Position numbers and translations under genes: made by a program
In this document: positions 16,668 through 24,866 of the stretch, one piece after another
How positions within the stretch are numbered: the first letter of the stretch is position 1
Layout of the letters: the number at the start of each line of letters is the position of its first letter
From: an uncultured Rhodospirillales bacterium
GTDB lineage: Bacteria > Pseudomonadota > Alphaproteobacteria > Acetobacterales > Acetobacteraceae
NCBI GenBank assembly: GCA_903928895.1
Contig: CAIYSR010000173.1
Coordinates: 1 to 32,088 of the forward strand
Direction: 5' to 3'
DNA: 32,088 nucleotides
The notes under the pieces: generated by a model
The model's input: the letters and a program-made list of their open reading frames with translations, nothing else
Database searches by the model: none
What the model was told of the DNA's origin: nothing

Positions 16668-17888
16668 CTACTGCTTGACCAGTTCGACGCGGCGGTTCTG
16701 GGCGCGGCCGATTGCGGTGTCGTTGCTGGCGACCGGCTGGTCCTGGCCAAGGCCGGCGGTCTCCAGGCGCTCGACGGCGATGCCGGCGGCGGCGAGGTAG
16801 GTTTTCACCGCGGTGGCGCGGCGGGTGCTGAGGTTGCGGTTGTGCTCGGCGGCGCCGGTGGCGTCGGTGTGGCCCTCGATGGTGATGCGCCAGCCGGGGT
16901 TGGCCTTCAGCGCGGCGAGGATTTGCTGGAGCGCCGGGGTGGCGTCGGGGCGCAGCGTGTCCTTGTCGGTGTCGAAGTTGATGCCGTAGAGGCGGATGCG
17001 GCCGCTCTCCTTGAGGCCGGCGGTGACCGGGTTGGCGCTGGCGGCTTGCGGGTTCCAGTGCGGGCAGGTGCCCACGGTGGTGGCGACGCGGCGAAGGTCC
17101 CAGCCGAGGGTCCATTGCGGGTTGTTGTCGTTGGCCCAGAAGCCGCGGAAAGATGCGCCGTCGCGGGCGAGGACCATCACCACCGGGCCGGTGCCGTCGT
17201 CGTTTTCGTGCCAGCGCAGGCGCATGAGCTGGCCCTCGATGCCGCCCTGAAGGAGGCCCTGCTTTGTTTCGTAGCAGCCGGTGAGCTGGGCGCCCTCCTG
17301 GCGGAGATGGACGGCGCCGTAAGGTTCGGAGGCGTAGGTGCCGCTGACGTCGGGCAGGACGGTGTGGGAGAGCTGGGTGCCGATGGCGCGGACGTCCATG
17401 ATCTCGGTGTACTCGTCCGAGCCGTGGTTGGACTTGACCACCAGCTTGACCCAGCGGCCGGTGATGGGCCGGGGTGCTTCGAAGCGCTGGCCGTCCTGCT
17501 GGGGGACGAGATCGACGCTGGCGAAGGGCACGAAGCCGGTGGTGGCGGATTGGTCGGACACGAGGATGTCGACCTCGCGGGCCGAGCGGTCGGCCGACTC
17601 GGTCTGGGCGGTGTCGAATTCGAGGCGGGTGAGCTCGGAGCGTTCGGGCAGCGAGAAGACGATCTCGACCGGGAGCCTGTCGCCCTTCCTGGTCGCCCAG
17701 CCAGAGGCCGGGTTCTCGTCGGTGAGCCAGGCGGCTTCCCAGCTGCTGCCGTAATTGGAGGTGACGCGCTCGACCAGGGCGCCGTTGGCGAAAGCGAGAA
17801 GGTTGATCTCCACGGCGGCGCTGGCAGGCCCGACCCGCGCGAGACAGGCGAGGAGGAGAAGGCCGAGCAAAGCGACGGGGCGGCGCAT
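16668..17888 (-). CDS. Secreted discoidin-like / OmpA-family peptidoglycan-binding protein
   Basis: A 406-aa exported protein. The signal peptide is about residues 1-24 (hydrophobic GLLLLACL, then GPASA before AVEINLL). Residues about 30-155 resemble an F5/8 type C (discoidin-like) beta-sandwich (SSWEAAWLTDENPASGWATR, ELTRLEFDTAQTE, GRWVKLVVKSNHG). A middle region with two cysteines (GCYE, GTCPHW) follows. The C-terminus (about 295-406) is an OmpA-like domain: INFDTDKDTLRPDA, ITIEGHTDATG, NLSTRRATAVKTYL and GRAQNRRVELV. It probably sits in the periplasm or at the outer membrane, held to peptidoglycan. The ATG at 17888 is preceded by AAGGAT at good spacing; an in-frame GTG at 17912 is less likely. 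The pairing of domains is uncommon and the ligand is unknown. Confidence 0.85.
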   Translation of the reverse strand: MRRPVALLGLLLLACLARVGPASAAVEINLLAFANGALVERVTSNYGSSWEAAWLTDENPASGWATRKGDRLPVEIVFSLPERSELTRLEFDTAQTESADRSAREVDILVSDQSATTGFVPFASVDLVPQQDGQRFEAPRPITGRWVKLVVKSNHGSDEYTEIMDVRAIGTQLSHTVLPDVSGTYASEPYGAVHLRQEGAQLTGCYETKQGLLQGGIEGQLMRLRWHENDDGTGPVVMVLARDGASFRGFWANDNNPQWTLGWDLRRVATTVGTCPHWNPQAASANPVTAGLKESGRIRLYGINFDTDKDTLRPDATPALQQILAALKANPGWRITIEGHTDATGAAEHNRNLSTRRATAVKTYLAAAGIAVERLETAGLGQDQPVASNDTAIGRAQNRRVELVKQ

Positions 17889-17894
17889 CGGAAT

Positions 17895-17907
17895 GATCCT
17901 TCGGATC
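17895..17907. promoter_or_regulatory. Small hairpin over the ribosome binding site of the OmpA-family gene
   Basis: GATCC-TTC-GGATC is a perfect 5-bp stem with a 3-nt loop. On the minus strand the Shine-Dalgarno-like AAGGAT lies inside it, so it could partly occlude translation initiation. The stem is short and the effect is uncertain. Confidence 0.35.
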
Positions 17908-17972
17908 GTCACGTGCGCGGGAGTCTAGCGCGAACGGAGCGTGCGAGGCAGGTCGGGGGCGTGGGGGCTGAT

Positions 17973-18002
17973 CTGGACGCTGTGCGGGGCGGTGGACATA
18001 CT
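17973..18002 (+). promoter_or_regulatory. Possible sigma-70-type promoter of the 166-aa protein gene
   Basis: CTGGAC at 17973-17978 and CATACT at 17997-18002 are separated by 18 bp, with the ATG 27 bp further on and a good ribosome binding site in between. The same -10 hexamer is seen before ubiG. Picked by eye, so weak. Confidence 0.3.
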
Positions 18003-18028
18003 CGCGCGCCCTTCGAGGAGTGAGAACC

Positions 18029-18529
18029 ATGAGCGACGCGCCCCGCCCGGCCTGGATCATCGAGCGCAAAGTGGCGCGCGGCGAGGTCAAGATCGGCGTG
18101 CTCGGCTGGCGTTTCGCCGCCGAGCTCAACGGCAAGCGGATGAACCTGGCCAACAACGACATCGTCGCGGTCGACGATCTCGCGGTCTCCCGCCATACCG
18201 CGCATATGGTTCCGACCTTGCGCAGCGGCGGCTACAGCCATCTTCTTGGCGGCCAGGTGGCGCTGCTGCCGGGCGAGGCGCGCATCCTCAAGGAGGTCGC
18301 GGTCGGCACCCCGGAGGGGCTCGTCCTGCTCCGGGCCAAGCTGGTCGAGGCGCTCGCCAAGGAGCGCGACGATGAGACCGATGTGCAGGACATCATCAGC
18401 GGCCTCGGCCACCACGGCGACGAGCGGGCGCTGCGGATCACGCCGGCGCGCAAGGCGCTCAACGACTTCGACGCCAGGCATCCGCAGGTGCTGGCAGCGC
18501 TGACCGGGAAGGATGGAGTCAGCGGTTGA
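18029..18529 (+). CDS. Conserved-looking hypothetical protein, 166 aa
   Basis: Not recognised. The start ATG at 18029 is preceded by GAGGAG at 8-bp spacing. The protein is soluble and charged, without signal peptide, membrane segment or cysteine. The N-terminal part (WIIERKVARGEVKIGVLGWRFAAELNGKRMNLANNDIVAVDDL) looks like an alpha/beta fold; a C-terminal helical part contains EALAKERDDETDVQDIISGLGHHGDERALRI. It is divergent from the OmpA-family gene and its 3' end overlaps the convergent TetR gene by 11 bp. Codon and GC use match its neighbours. No function is proposed. Confidence 0.75.
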   Translation: MSDAPRPAWIIERKVARGEVKIGVLGWRFAAELNGKRMNLANNDIVAVDDLAVSRHTAHMVPTLRSGGYSHLLGGQVALLPGEARILKEVAVGTPEGLVLLRAKLVEALAKERDDETDVQDIISGLGHHGDERALRITPARKALNDFDARHPQVLAALTGKDGVSG

Positions 18530-19145
18530 GGGATTGGAGATAGACCAGCAGGCCGGCTTCGAGCAGGTCTTCCGGTGCCATCGGCAGCACCCGGCCGGGG
18601 CCGCTGGCATGGGCGAGGAACAGCGAGGCGGTGCCGTGCGCCATCGACCAGACATGCAGGGCGACCATCATCGGCGGCGGCCGGCGTTCCCGCGGGATGG
18701 CGGCGCAGAGGGTTTCGGAGGCGGTCAGCAGCACGCCGAAACTGCGCTCGGAGGCACGCAGCAGGGCGGTGTCGCTCTCCATCGGCAGGCCTGATTCGAA
18801 CATCACGGCGTACAGCGCCGGCTGGCGGCGGGCGAAATTGAGATAGGCGCGGCCGCAGCGCACCAAGGCGCGGGCCGGTTCGGGGCGGGCATTGTCCCAG
18901 GCGCCGGTGAGTTCGGCCTCGAACAATTCGAAGCCGCGCTGGGCGATCTCGGCCAGCAGGGCCGCCCGGTCGCGGAAATGGCGGTACGGCGCGGCGGGGC
19001 TGACCCCAAGCTCGCGGGCCAGTTCGGCCAGGCTGAAGCCCTGCGGCCCGCGTTCGGCGATCAGCGCCAGGGCGGCATCGATCAACGCCTGCCGCAGATT
19101 GCCGTGGTGATAGCCCTCCCGCTTGGTGTGCCGGGACCAGCTCAT
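18519..19145 (-). CDS. TetR/AcrR-family transcriptional regulator
   Basis: A 208-aa repressor-type regulator. The N-terminal helix-turn-helix is clear (NLRQALIDAALALIAERGPQGFSLAELARELGVSPAAPYRHFRDRAALLAEIA). The rest is an all-helical ligand domain with W-x-M-x-H-G (VWSMAHGTASLFL), as in the WHG-type TetR C-terminal domain. The start ATG at 19145 gives MSWSRHTKREGYHHGNL, a common beginning for this subgroup. It lies 13 bp after the GST-like gene and is probably co-transcribed with it, so that enzyme may be a target. Its 3' end overlaps the convergent 166-aa gene. Confidence 0.92.
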   Translation of the reverse strand: MSWSRHTKREGYHHGNLRQALIDAALALIAERGPQGFSLAELARELGVSPAAPYRHFRDRAALLAEIAQRGFELFEAELTGAWDNARPEPARALVRCGRAYLNFARRQPALYAVMFESGLPMESDTALLRASERSFGVLLTASETLCAAIPRERRPPPMMVALHVWSMAHGTASLFLAHASGPGRVLPMAPEDLLEAGLLVYLQSLNR

Positions 19146-19158
19146 CCCATCGCCGGCG

Positions 19159-19788
19159 TCAGGGGCGCGGCGGCGGCGCGGTGGCGATGGCGCTGGCGCG
19201 GGCGCTGATGCGGTCGAACCAGGCGCGCAGATGCGGCGAGGCCTCCATCAACGCCGCGCTCTCCGGCGCGCGGGGCAGAAAATTGACCAGCGGGAACAGC
19301 AGGATATCCGCCATGGTGAAGACATCACCGCCGAAATACGGGTGCGCCGTGAACTCGGTCTCCAGCACCTTGAACACCGGGGCGAGCTTGGGCACGGCGG
19401 CATCGATGCGGGCGCGATCGGGCGCGCCGTCCGGCGTGCCGGGGAAGAAATAGCCGATCAGGTACTGGCGCAGCAGGATGATGTCGGCCGTCGTGGTGGT
19501 GTAGGACATCCACTGCTCGCAGATGGCGGCCTGCGTCGGATCGGCGGGGATCAGCTTGGGGCCGGGAAAGGCGGCATCGATATAGCCGCAGATCGCCCTG
19601 GTCTCGAACAGGGCGAGCGCGCCGTGGCGGAAGGCCGGGATCTTACCCGTGGGGGAGATCGCGAGCACCTCCGGGGAGTGCGGGCGGGCAACCACGAGAT
19701 CGTAGCCGACGCCCTTCTCATGGCAGGCCATGCGCACGCAGCGCACGAAATTGGACATCGGCGCGCCGATGATGGTGACGGTGCTCAT
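19159..19788 (-). CDS. Glutathione S-transferase family protein
   Basis: A 209-aa cytoplasmic protein with a thioredoxin-like N-terminal domain (TIIGAPMSNFVRCVRMACHEKGVGYDLV; SPTGKIPAF with the cis-Pro; LFETRAICGYID with the Glu-Thr/Ser glutathione site) and a helical C-terminal domain (YFGGDVFTMADILLFPLV, containing the conserved Asp N-cap). Typical length. It likely conjugates or reduces small electrophiles with glutathione; the substrate is unknown. The ATG at 19788 is used. It lies 31 bp after the DUF4167 gene and 13 bp before the TetR gene, suggesting a two-gene unit with its regulator. Confidence 0.92.
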   Translation of the reverse strand: MSTVTIIGAPMSNFVRCVRMACHEKGVGYDLVVARPHSPEVLAISPTGKIPAFRHGALALFETRAICGYIDAAFPGPKLIPADPTQAAICEQWMSYTTTTADIILLRQYLIGYFFPGTPDGAPDRARIDAAVPKLAPVFKVLETEFTAHPYFGGDVFTMADILLFPLVNFLPRAPESAALMEASPHLRAWFDRISARASAIATAPPPRP

Positions 19789-19819
19789 GCGTGTTTCCCC
19801 GTTACGGTGGTGTTCGGTG

Positions 19820-20293
19820 TCAGGATTCCGGCGGTGCCGCGGCGATGGGAATTTCGCGGATCTCGACGATCGCCTCGGCCGGGGGCTGGTCGCCGTTCTG
19901 GTCGGTCGGCTGATCCGGGTCCGGCCCGTCCGAATGGTGCTGGCGGCGCGGCTGGTAAGGCTGCTGCGGCTGACCCTGGGCCTGGGCGGCCTGGTTCATC
20001 GCGTTGAGGATGCGGAAATAATGCTCGGCGTACTGGAAATAGCTCTCGGCCATCACCCGGTCGCCCACGCTCGTCGCGTCGCGGCCGAGCTGGAGATATT
20101 TTTCGAAGAGCTGCTGCGAGGTGCCGCGGATCCGCAGGTCCGGGCCCTGGCTGTCGAAGACATGGTTGCGGTTGAGCGGGACGTTGCCGCTGCTACCGGC
20201 GCTCTGGAAGCGGCCACCCCCGCCCCCGCCACCACCGCTCCCGCCGCCGTTGCCACCACGGTTTCCACGGCCACGCATGCGTTTCATGTTCAT
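19820..20293 (-). CDS. DUF4167 domain-containing protein
   Basis: A 157-aa small basic protein with an Arg/Gly-rich N-terminus (MKRMRGRGNRGG followed by a poly-Gly stretch) and the DUF4167 core (NHVFDSQGPDLRIRGT, YLQLGRDATSVGDRVMAESYFQYAEHYFRILN). The tail is Gln/Pro/Asp-rich and disordered-looking. DUF4167 proteins are widespread in alphaproteobacteria and often follow prmC, as here; the N-terminus suggests nucleic-acid binding, but the role is not known. The start ATG at 20293 is used; ATG 20287 is an alternative. Confidence 0.92.
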   Translation of the reverse strand: MNMKRMRGRGNRGGNGGGSGGGGGGGGRFQSAGSSGNVPLNRNHVFDSQGPDLRIRGTSQQLFEKYLQLGRDATSVGDRVMAESYFQYAEHYFRILNAMNQAAQAQGQPQQPYQPRRQHHSDGPDPDQPTDQNGDQPPAEAIVEIREIPIAAAPPES

Positions 20294-20361
20294 AATCTGG
20301 TCAAGCGCTTTCCTGTTCGCATCCGGTGTCCGCGCTGGCGGCGCGAGGCGCGCGCCATAAC

Positions 20362-20376
20362 CGCCGGAAACCGGCG
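20362..20376. other. Short GC hairpin between prmC and the DUF4167 gene
   Basis: CGCCGG-AAA-CCGGCG is a perfect 6-bp stem with a 3-nt loop in the 101-bp gap after prmC. No T-run follows on the minus strand, so it could be an attenuator or RNA-stabilising element rather than an intrinsic terminator. Confidence 0.35.
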
Positions 20377-20394
20377 CACCGAAGCCCGATCAAG

Positions 20395-21234
20395 CTAGCC
20401 GCCCCGCGGGCGGACGCCAAACGAATTCTTCAGGATCAGCGCACGCGCAATCCCGCTCAGATCGTGGCGCAGGTCGGGCGCGGGGAATCCGGCCGCCTGG
20501 GCCAGCGCGCCGACATCGGCGGACTGGCCGATGCCAAGCTCCAGCACCGCGACGCCGCCCGGCGCCAGCAGCGCGGGCAGCCGGGCGAGGATGGTGCGAT
20601 AGGCGTCGAGCCCATCGGCCCCGCCATCGAGCGCTGACCCTGGCTCGTGGCACGCGACTTCCTGCATCAAGGCGGCGATATCGGCCGAGGGGATGTAGGG
20701 CGGGTTAGAGAGGACGAGGTCGAACACGCCGTCGATCGCACCGGCCCAATGCCCGACGAGGAAGGCCGCGCGGGAGTGAAGCCCGTTGCGCCGCGCGTTG
20801 CGGGCGGCCAAGGCCGCGGCGGCGGGGACAACGTCGATCCCGAGGCCCCAGGCCTGCGGGAATTCGGACAATGTCGCGAGCAGGAGGCAGCCCGTGCCGG
20901 TGCCAAGGTCAAGAATGCGGCCCGGCGCGGTGCAACTGGCCAGCGCCGCTTCGATGAGGGTTTCCGAGTCGGGTCGTGGGATCAGCGTGGCGGGCGAGAC
21001 CTCCAAATCCAGCGTCCAGAACCCCTGGTGCCCCAGGATCAGCGCCATCGGCTCATGCGCCAGGCGGCGGGCCAGCAGCGGCGCGAGCGTCGCCGGGTCG
21101 GGTTCGCGGGACAGGGCGATGAGGTCGGAATGGGAGACGCCGAGCGCATGGGCCACCAGCAGGCGGGCCTCGAAGCCAGGGTTCTCGAACCGTGCCGCGC
21201 GTAACGCTTCCGTCGTGGCGCCGAGCGCGCTCAC
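20395..21234 (-). CDS. prmC: Peptide chain release factor N5-glutamine methyltransferase
   Basis: Methylates the GGQ glutamine of release factors RF1/RF2 using S-adenosylmethionine. A 279-aa class I methyltransferase with an N-terminal helical domain, the SAM motif [16 protein letters not shown] and the catalytic NPPY in [14 protein letters not shown]. The preceding gene on the strand is its substrate, prfA; the ATG at 21234 overlaps the prfA stop by 4 bases. Confidence 0.97.
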   Translation of the reverse strand: MSALGATTEALRAARFENPGFEARLLVAHALGVSHSDLIALSREPDPATLAPLLARRLAHEPMALILGHQGFWTLDLEVSPATLIPRPDSETLIEAALASCTAPGRILDLGTGTGCLLLATLSEFPQAWGLGIDVVPAAAALAARNARRNGLHSRAAFLVGHWAGAIDGVFDLVLSNPPYIPSADIAALMQEVACHEPGSALDGGADGLDAYRTILARLPALLAPGGVAVLELGIGQSADVGALAQAAGFPAPDLRHDLSGIARALILKNSFGVRPRGG

Positions 21235-22286
21235 TCCTGCGCGGCGAGCCGGGCCGCCTGGTCCTCGGCGGTCAGCGCATCGACGAAATCGTCGAAATCG
21301 CCCTGCATCACCTTCTCGATCTTGTAGAGCGTCAGGTTGATCCGATGGTCCGACACCCGGCCCTGCGGGAAGTTGTAGGTGCGGATGCGCTCCGAGCGAT
21401 CCCCGGTGCCGACCTGGGACTTCCGATCCGCCGCCCGCGTCGAGTGCAGCGATTCGCGCTGCTGCTCGTACATGCGGGCGCGCAGCACCTTCATCGCCTT
21501 GGCCTTGTTCTTGTGCTGGCTGCGCTCCTCCTGCATCGCCACCACGATGCCGGTGGGCAGGTGGGTGATGCGCACGGCCGACTCGGTTTTGTTGACGTGC
21601 TGGCCGCCGGCGCCCGAGGCGCGGTAGACGTCGATCCGCAGATCACCTTCGTTGACCTGCACGTCGACCTCCTCCGCCTCGGGCAGCACGGCGACGGTGA
21701 CGGTGGAGGTGTGGATGCGGCCTTGGCTTTCGGTGGCCGGCTCGCGCTGCACCCGGTGCACGCCGGACTCGTATTTCAGCCGGGCGAAGACGTTGCGGCC
21801 GGTGATTTCGGCCATCGCGTTTTTGATGCCGCCGAGCCCGGTGTCGTCGTAGTCCATCACCTCGAAGCGCCAGCCCTTGAAGGCGGCGTATTTTTGGTAG
21901 GCGGCGAAGAGTTCGGCGGCGAAGAGACCGGCCTCGTCGCCGCCGGCGGCGGGGCGGATTTCCAGGATGGCGGACCGCGCGTCGGCCTCGTCCTGCGGCA
22001 GCAGCGCGACGCGGATGGCGAAGGTGAGTTCGGGAATGCGGGTCTTGAGTTCGTAGAGTTCGGCCTCGGCGAGTTCCCGCATGTCGGGGTCGTCGAGCAT
22101 CGCCTGGGCCTCGGCCTGCGCCTGCTCGGCGGCCCGCAGCTCCTCGATCCGGGCGACGAGCGGCTCGAGCTCGGCCAGCTCGCGCGAGGCCTTGACGAAG
22201 GCCTCGCCGGTGGCACCTTCCGACAGGAAGGCGTTCAGCTCGGCGGCGCGATCGACGATGCGGTCGAAGTTGAGGGAGAGGCTCAT
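21231..22286 (-). CDS. prfA: Peptide chain release factor 1
   Basis: Terminates translation at UAA and UAG. The protein has 351 aa. The PxT-type codon-recognition motif is visible as PAT in [14 protein letters not shown], and the catalytic GGQ in [18 protein letters not shown] rather than SPF identifies RF1 rather than RF2. The ATG at 22286 overlaps the hisS TGA (ATGA), and the stop overlaps prmC. Confidence 0.97.
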   Translation of the reverse strand: MSLSLNFDRIVDRAAELNAFLSEGATGEAFVKASRELAELEPLVARIEELRAAEQAQAEAQAMLDDPDMRELAEAELYELKTRIPELTFAIRVALLPQDEADARSAILEIRPAAGGDEAGLFAAELFAAYQKYAAFKGWRFEVMDYDDTGLGGIKNAMAEITGRNVFARLKYESGVHRVQREPATESQGRIHTSTVTVAVLPEAEEVDVQVNEGDLRIDVYRASGAGGQHVNKTESAVRITHLPTGIVVAMQEERSQHKNKAKAMKVLRARMYEQQRESLHSTRAADRKSQVGTGDRSERIRTYNFPQGRVSDHRINLTLYKIEKVMQGDFDDFVDALTAEDQAARLAAQE

Positions 22287-23521
22287 ATCAAGCGGGTGGC
22301 CAGCTCCGCGATGGCGATCTCGGCCTGCTCCCCGGTGAGGAGGTTCTTGACCTGGGCGACGCCCTTGGCGATTTCGGTTTCGCCCAGGATCACCGCCGCC
22401 CGCGCGCCCTGCTTGTTGGCCCGTTCCATACGCCGCTTCACATTGCCGCGGAAGCCGATTTCCGAGCGGATGCCGGCCTGCCGCAGCGCCTGCACGACAT
22501 CCAGCGCTACCCCCTCGGCGGCATCGCCCACCGGGATGACCACCACCGAAGCCGGTGGCGCCGGCGGGTTCTGCATCAGCATCGCCAGCCGCTCGACGCC
22601 GGCCGCCCAGCCGATGCACGGCGTGTGCGGCCCGCCCATCTCCTCGACCAGCCCGTCATAACGCCCGCCGCCCATCACCGTGCCCTGCGACCCCAGCCGG
22701 GTGGTGACGAATTCGAAGGCGGTGTGGCTGTAATAGTCGAGCCCGCGCACGATGCGGGGGTTGCGGATGTAGGGCACGCCGAAGCGGGCGAGGTGTTCCT
22801 GGAGTTTGGCGAAGAAGCCGGCGGCGGCCTCGGTCAGGTAGGCGTCGATGGTCGGCGCGCCCTGCACGATCGCCTTGTCGCCCTCATCCTTGGAATCCAC
22901 CACCCGCAGCGGATTGCGGTCGAGCCGGTTGAGACTGTCCTCGGAGAGCTTCGCCTTGTGGTCCATGAAATAGGCGATCAAGGCGGCGCGGTAGGCGTCC
23001 CGCGACTCCTTGTCGCCGAGCGTGTTGAGTTCGAGCACGGTATCCTGGGAGACGCCGAGTTCCTGCAGGATGTTCCAGCCGCAGGCGATCACCTCGGCAT
23101 CCGCCAGCGGTTCGGCGCTTCCGAGCACCTCGATGTCGATCTGGTGGAACTGCCGGTAGCGCCCCTTCTGCGGCCGCTCGTAGCGGAACATCGGCCCGGC
23201 GTAGAACACCTTCTGCGGCAACGACTGGGTCAGCCCGTTCGACACCAGCGCGCGGCAGATGCCGGCGGTGGCTTCGGGACGCAGGGTCAGGCTTTCGCCA
23301 CCACGGTCGGGGAAGGTGTACATCTCCTTCATCACCACGTCCGAGGTGTCGCCGAGACCGCGGGCGAACACCCCGGTCTCCTCGAAGATCGGCGTGGACC
23401 ACTCGTCGTAGCCGTAGGTCGCGGCGACGCGGCGCGCGGTTTCGATAACGTGAAAGTGCCGGCGGGCGTCCTCGCCGATGAGGTCACGGGTGCCGCGGAC
23501 GGGTTGGGGGGCAAGGCTCAT
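22283..23521 (-). CDS. hisS: Histidine--tRNA ligase
   Basis: Class IIa aminoacyl-tRNA synthetase charging tRNA-His. The protein has 412 aa. The N-terminus [15 protein letters not shown], motif 2 ([19 protein letters not shown]), the histidine-specific motif [13 protein letters not shown], motif 3 ([14 protein letters not shown]) and the C-terminal anticodon-binding domain are all visible. The start ATG is at 23521, just 2 bp after the ispG stop; the stop overlaps the prfA start by 4 bases. It is part of a tight ispG-hisS-prfA-prmC operon. Confidence 0.97.
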   Translation of the reverse strand: MSLAPQPVRGTRDLIGEDARRHFHVIETARRVAATYGYDEWSTPIFEETGVFARGLGDTSDVVMKEMYTFPDRGGESLTLRPEATAGICRALVSNGLTQSLPQKVFYAGPMFRYERPQKGRYRQFHQIDIEVLGSAEPLADAEVIACGWNILQELGVSQDTVLELNTLGDKESRDAYRAALIAYFMDHKAKLSEDSLNRLDRNPLRVVDSKDEGDKAIVQGAPTIDAYLTEAAAGFFAKLQEHLARFGVPYIRNPRIVRGLDYYSHTAFEFVTTRLGSQGTVMGGGRYDGLVEEMGGPHTPCIGWAAGVERLAMLMQNPPAPPASVVVIPVGDAAEGVALDVVQALRQAGIRSEIGFRGNVKRRMERANKQGARAAVILGETEIAKGVAQVKNLLTGEQAEIAIAELATRLI

Positions 23522-23523
23522 GG

Positions 23524-24648
23524 TTACTCCGCGGCCAGCTTGGCGGCGTTCTTCTCGGCGATGAGGGCCTCGGCCTTCTTCTCGACCAGCTCGACGATGT
23601 GCTCGATCATGGCGTCACCCTGGACGGTGTGGTCGGTCTTGCCGGCCGCATACACCATGTGGCGGCCGGAACCGCCGCCGGTGACCCCGAGGTCGGTCAT
23701 CAGCGCCTCGCCGGGGCCGTTGACCACGCAGCCGATGATGGACAGCGACAGCGGGATCTCGATATGGGCCAGCCGTTCCTCGAGCTTGGCCACCGTGTCG
23801 ATCACGTTGAAGCCCTGCCGCGCGCAGGAGGGGCAGGAGATGATCTTCACGCCGCGGTGGCGCAGCCCGAGTGACTTGAGGATTTCCCAGCCGACATGGA
23901 CCTCCTCCTCCGGCTCGGCCGACAGCGAGACGCGCACGGTGTCGCCGATGCCGGCCCACAGCAGGTTGCCCAGGCCGATCGCCGATTTCACGGTGCCGGT
24001 GCGTTTGCCGCCGGCCTCGGTGATGCCGATATGCAGCGGATGGTCGCAGACCTCGGCGAGCTGGTTGTAGGCGGCCACCGCGAGGAACACGTCGGACGCC
24101 TTCACGCTGATCTTGAATTCGTGGAAGTCATGGTCCTGCAGGATCTTGGCATGCTCCAGCGCGCTCTCGACCAGGGCTTCGGGGTTGGGCTCGCCGTATT
24201 TCTCCAGCAGGTGCTTCTCCAGCGAGCCGGCATTCACCCCGATGCGCATGGAGCAGCCATGGTCGCGCGCCGCCTTGATCACCTCGCGTACCCTCTCGGC
24301 GCTGCCGATATTGCCGGGATTGATGCGCAGGCAGGCGGCGCCGGACTGGGCGGCCTCGATCGCACGCTTGTAGTGGAAATGGATATCCGCGACGACCGGG
24401 ACATTGACCTGGCGCACGATGTCCTTCAACGCCAGCGCGCTTTCCTGGTCCGGGCAGGAGACCCGCACGATGTCCACGCCCGCCTTCTCGGCCCGCTGGA
24501 TTTGCGCCACCGTGGCCGCAACATCGTGCGTCAGCGTGTTGGTCATCGTCTGCACCGTGATCGGCGCGCCGCCGCCGACGGGGACGTTGCCGACCATCAC
24601 CTGACGGGACTTGCGGCGTTCGATCTGCTGATACGGGCGATAGCTCAT
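23524..24648 (-). CDS. ispG: (E)-4-hydroxy-3-methylbut-2-enyl-diphosphate synthase
   Basis: Iron-sulfur enzyme of the MEP isoprenoid pathway that reduces MEcPP to HMBPP; the pathway feeds the hopanoid genes elsewhere in this window. The protein has 374 aa. The N-terminal TIM barrel includes [15 protein letters not shown] and [12 protein letters not shown]; [4Fe-4S] cysteines are in [11 protein letters not shown] and [10 protein letters not shown]. The start ATG at 24648 gives [16 protein letters not shown] and is preceded by GGAG; an in-frame extension upstream to 24693 lacks that support. The 105-bp repeat copy 2 lies about 110 bp upstream. Confidence 0.97.
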   Translation of the reverse strand: MSYRPYQQIERRKSRQVMVGNVPVGGGAPITVQTMTNTLTHDVAATVAQIQRAEKAGVDIVRVSCPDQESALALKDIVRQVNVPVVADIHFHYKRAIEAAQSGAACLRINPGNIGSAERVREVIKAARDHGCSMRIGVNAGSLEKHLLEKYGEPNPEALVESALEHAKILQDHDFHEFKISVKASDVFLAVAAYNQLAEVCDHPLHIGITEAGGKRTGTVKSAIGLGNLLWAGIGDTVRVSLSAEPEEEVHVGWEILKSLGLRHRGVKIISCPSCARQGFNVIDTVAKLEERLAHIEIPLSLSIIGCVVNGPGEALMTDLGVTGGGSGRHMVYAAGKTDHTVQGDAMIEHIVELVEKKAEALIAEKNAAKLAAE

Positions 24649-24761
24649 GGCTGGCTCCGGAGGGTGCGGGCGGCGAAAGGCCGCCAATGTCATGCAAATG
24701 GGGGTCCGCGCAACCGCGGGAAGGGCATGGCCCGTCCGCGCAGCCGGGACGGCGGGCAGCT

Positions 24762-24866
24762 AAGCAGGCTTTCGCAGGACAGACCACGGATGCATTTGCA
24801 AACATCGCGCGGGCGAAAGCCAGCTTAGCTGTCAGCAAGAGCGCAAACCTGAGAGGGTTTGCTTAG
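24762..24866 (-). repeat. 105-bp dispersed palindromic repeat, copy 2 (3' end of the rodZ-like gene)
   Basis: 98/105 identical to 1787-1891, no gap. Read on the minus strand it starts with CTAAGC (24866-24861) and, in this copy, ends with GCTTAG (24765-24760), a 6-bp terminal inverted repeat. The small hairpin GCAAACC(TGAGAG)GGTTTGC is perfect here. The large hairpin has arms AAGCAGGCTTTCGC and GCGAAAGCCAGCTT with one mismatch. The TAA of its first bases is the stop codon of the upstream gene. It lies between that gene and ispG on the same strand, so it may influence read-through into the ispG operon. Confidence 0.87.
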
